In this document: in pieces, positions 62,748 to 64,000 of the stretch
Layout of the letters: each line of letters opens with the position of its first letter
Numbering within the stretch: the stretch's first letter is position 1
Assembly (NCBI GenBank): GCA_021298155.1
Contig: JAJTEN010000004.1
Span: forward strand, 1 to 64,000
Direction: 5' to 3'
Source: Sphingobacteriales bacterium
GTDB lineage: Bacteria > Bacteroidota > Bacteroidia > UKL13-3
Length of the DNA stretch: 64,000 bases
The notes under the pieces: generated by a model
The model's database searches: none
Seen by the model: the letters and a program-made list of their open reading frames with translations, nothing else
What the model was told of the DNA's origin: nothing
Made by a program: the position numbers and the translations under genes

Positions 62748-64000
62748 TTACTTTTTTAATGAAATATGCAACTCATTGAGTTGCTTTTCATCAATAGCAC
62801 TCGGACCATCAATCATTACATCTCTACCCGAATTATTTTTAGGAAAGGCAATAAAATCTCGGATACTTTCTGCACCTCCAAATAATGAACAAAGCCTATC
62901 AAAACCAAAGGCAATACCCGCATGAGGAGGAGCACCAAACTCAAAGGCATTCATTAAAAATCCGAATTGATTTTGCGCTTCTTCTTGTGTAAAGCCCAAT
63001 ACTTCGAACATTTGTGCTTGCAATTCTTTGTTAAAAATGCGCACAGATCCACCACCCACTTCTACCCCATTAATTACCAAATCATACGCATTGGCTCTAA
63101 CCGAACCTAATTTGCCAGCACTTAACAAAGCTACATCTTCAGGCTTAGGAGCGGTGAATGGATGATGCATGGCGAAATATCTGTTATCGTCTTCACTGTA
63201 TTCTAGTAATGGAAAATCTAATACCCATAAACATGAAAAATGATCCTTATCTCTCAAACCCAAACGACTTCCCATTTCAAGGCGCAGCTCGTTCATTGCT
63301 TTTCTAGTTTTTTGGTCTGATCCAGCTAAAATTAAAATCAAATCATTGGGCTCAGCGCCTGTTATTTTAGCCCAAGCTTGTAAATCTTGTTCGGTATAAA
63401 ACTTATCAACCGAAGATTTAATGCTGCCATCTTCATTTACGCGGGCATACACCAAACCTGTTGCACCAATTTGCGGCTTTTTCACAAAATCTGTAAGCTC
63501 ATCCAATTGCTTCCTTGTATAATTGGCACAACCCTTGGCGCAAATGGCAACTACCAATTCGGCTTCATCAAAAACCTTAAAATTTTTACCTGCAACTACA
63601 TTGTTTTCAGTATCATTTAAAGTTACAAACCGCATATCAAAACGAGTATCTGGCTTGTCTGAACCATAATATTTCATCGCATCGGCATAGGTCATCCGTG
63701 GGATGCTTGCTATGTTGATTCCTTTTACATTTTCAAACAAATGCTTTACCAAACCCTCAAACATATTGAGCACATCTTCTTGCTCAACAAAACTCATCTC
63801 ACAATCTATTTGTGTAAATTCGGGCTGCCTATCTGCACGTAAATCTTCATCTCTAAAACACTTTACAATTTGGTAATACCTATCTAAACCCGCAACCATA
63901 AGCAATTGTTTAAAGGTTTGCGGACTCTGTGGTAGTGCATAAAACTGACCTGGATTCATTCTACTAGGCACCACAAAATCTCTTGCACCTTCTGGTGTAG
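62748..64000 (-). CDS. aspS: Aspartyl-tRNA synthetase (5' part outside window)
   Basis: Class II synthetase that charges tRNA-Asp. The reading frame is open at the right edge, and about 416 codons to the stop are visible. [14 protein letters not shown] near the edge belongs to the catalytic core. Motif 2 is [18 protein letters not shown], then the bacterial GAD insertion domain (about 120 to 260 of the visible part), and motif 3 is [15 protein letters not shown]. The start codon and the N-terminal anticodon-binding OB domain lie beyond the window. The 3' end is followed by about 200 bases without a recognisable gene or hairpin. Confidence 0.96.
   Translation of the reverse strand, partial: TPEGARDFVVPSRMNPGQFYALPQSPQTFKQLLMVAGLDRYYQIVKCFRDEDLRADRQPEFTQIDCEMSFVEQEDVLNMFEGLVKHLFENVKGINIASIPRMTYADAMKYYGSDKPDTRFDMRFVTLNDTENNVVAGKNFKVFDEAELVVAICAKGCANYTRKQLDELTDFVKKPQIGATGLVYARVNEDGSIKSSVDKFYTEQDLQAWAKITGAEPNDLILILAGSDQKTRKAMNELRLEMGSRLGLRDKDHFSCLWVLDFPLLEYSEDDNRYFAMHHPFTAPKPEDVALLSAGKLGSVRANAYDLVINGVEVGGGSVRIFNKELQAQMFEVLGFTQEEAQNQFGFLMNAFEFGAPPHAGIAFGFDRLCSLFGGAESIRDFIAFPKNNSGRDVMIDGPSAIDEKQLNELHISLKK

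Noticed and set aside
1-64000. Mobile elements, prophage, integrons, CRISPR or defence islands
   Set aside because: No transposase, integrase, cas, restriction-modification or toxin-antitoxin genes were recognised, and gene content is mostly core metabolism and envelope.

Overview
The window looks like a chromosomal segment of a free-living Bacteroidota bacterium. The evidence is secreted proteins with type IX secretion (T9SS) C-terminal domains of both type A and type B, promoters of the Bacteroidota form TTTG-N19/20-TAnnTTTG, a fused SecDF, a DUF5723/OmpA porin-like protein, a bacterial geranylgeranylglyceryl phosphate synthase homologue, and AT-rich DNA. I cannot place the genus. No insertion sequence, integrase, phage gene or CRISPR array is visible.

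Layout. 1-6171 (minus): a TetR-TolC-adaptor-RND efflux operon whose pump gene runs off the left edge. 6336-11202: uridine kinase, an ExbB/ExbD proton channel and SecDF. 11365-18499: a secreted OmpA-like protein, a tiny cysteine-rich membrane protein, a YfhO-like membrane protein and a B12-dependent ribonucleotide reductase. 18929-22726: a GGGP synthase, a HAD phosphatase, RadA and a polyprenyl diphosphate synthase. 22851-27111 (minus): a T9SS subtilase preceded by a small secreted unknown. 27216-33387: a probable operon of PssA, an M28 peptidase, a GH3 protein, a LysM lytic transglycosylase and a saccharopine dehydrogenase. 33390-39040 (minus): TrmN6 and a 1628-residue multidomain T9SS adhesin-like protein. 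39157-45491 (minus): a tightly overlapping seven-gene glycan cluster of glycosyltransferases and FkbM-type methyltransferases. 45664-52228: tRNA-Gln, Prs, L25, peptidyl-tRNA hydrolase, a flippase, a polysaccharide deacetylase and CysRS. 52323-56935: an orphan, a large lipoprotein and a DUF5723/OmpA protein. 57014-64000: Ndk, NrnA, two FKBP isomerases, a Ppx/GppA-FemAB-like-DUF3127 operon and the 3' part of aspS.

Most genes are housekeeping or envelope functions. The efflux pump, ExbBD, SecDF, lytic transglycosylase, FKBPs and T9SS cargo all serve envelope assembly. The glycan cluster and the separate flippase/deacetylase pair probably build or decorate surface polysaccharide.

The least explained signal is a short repeated motif, TTGGTTCA. 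I counted 26 copies on both strands, against roughly 2-3 expected from base composition. It extends to the near-palindrome TTGGTTCARACCAA at gene 3' ends and beside or inside terminators. It behaves like an uptake-type or other genome-wide signal and is the best candidate here for something undescribed. Counts were made by eye.
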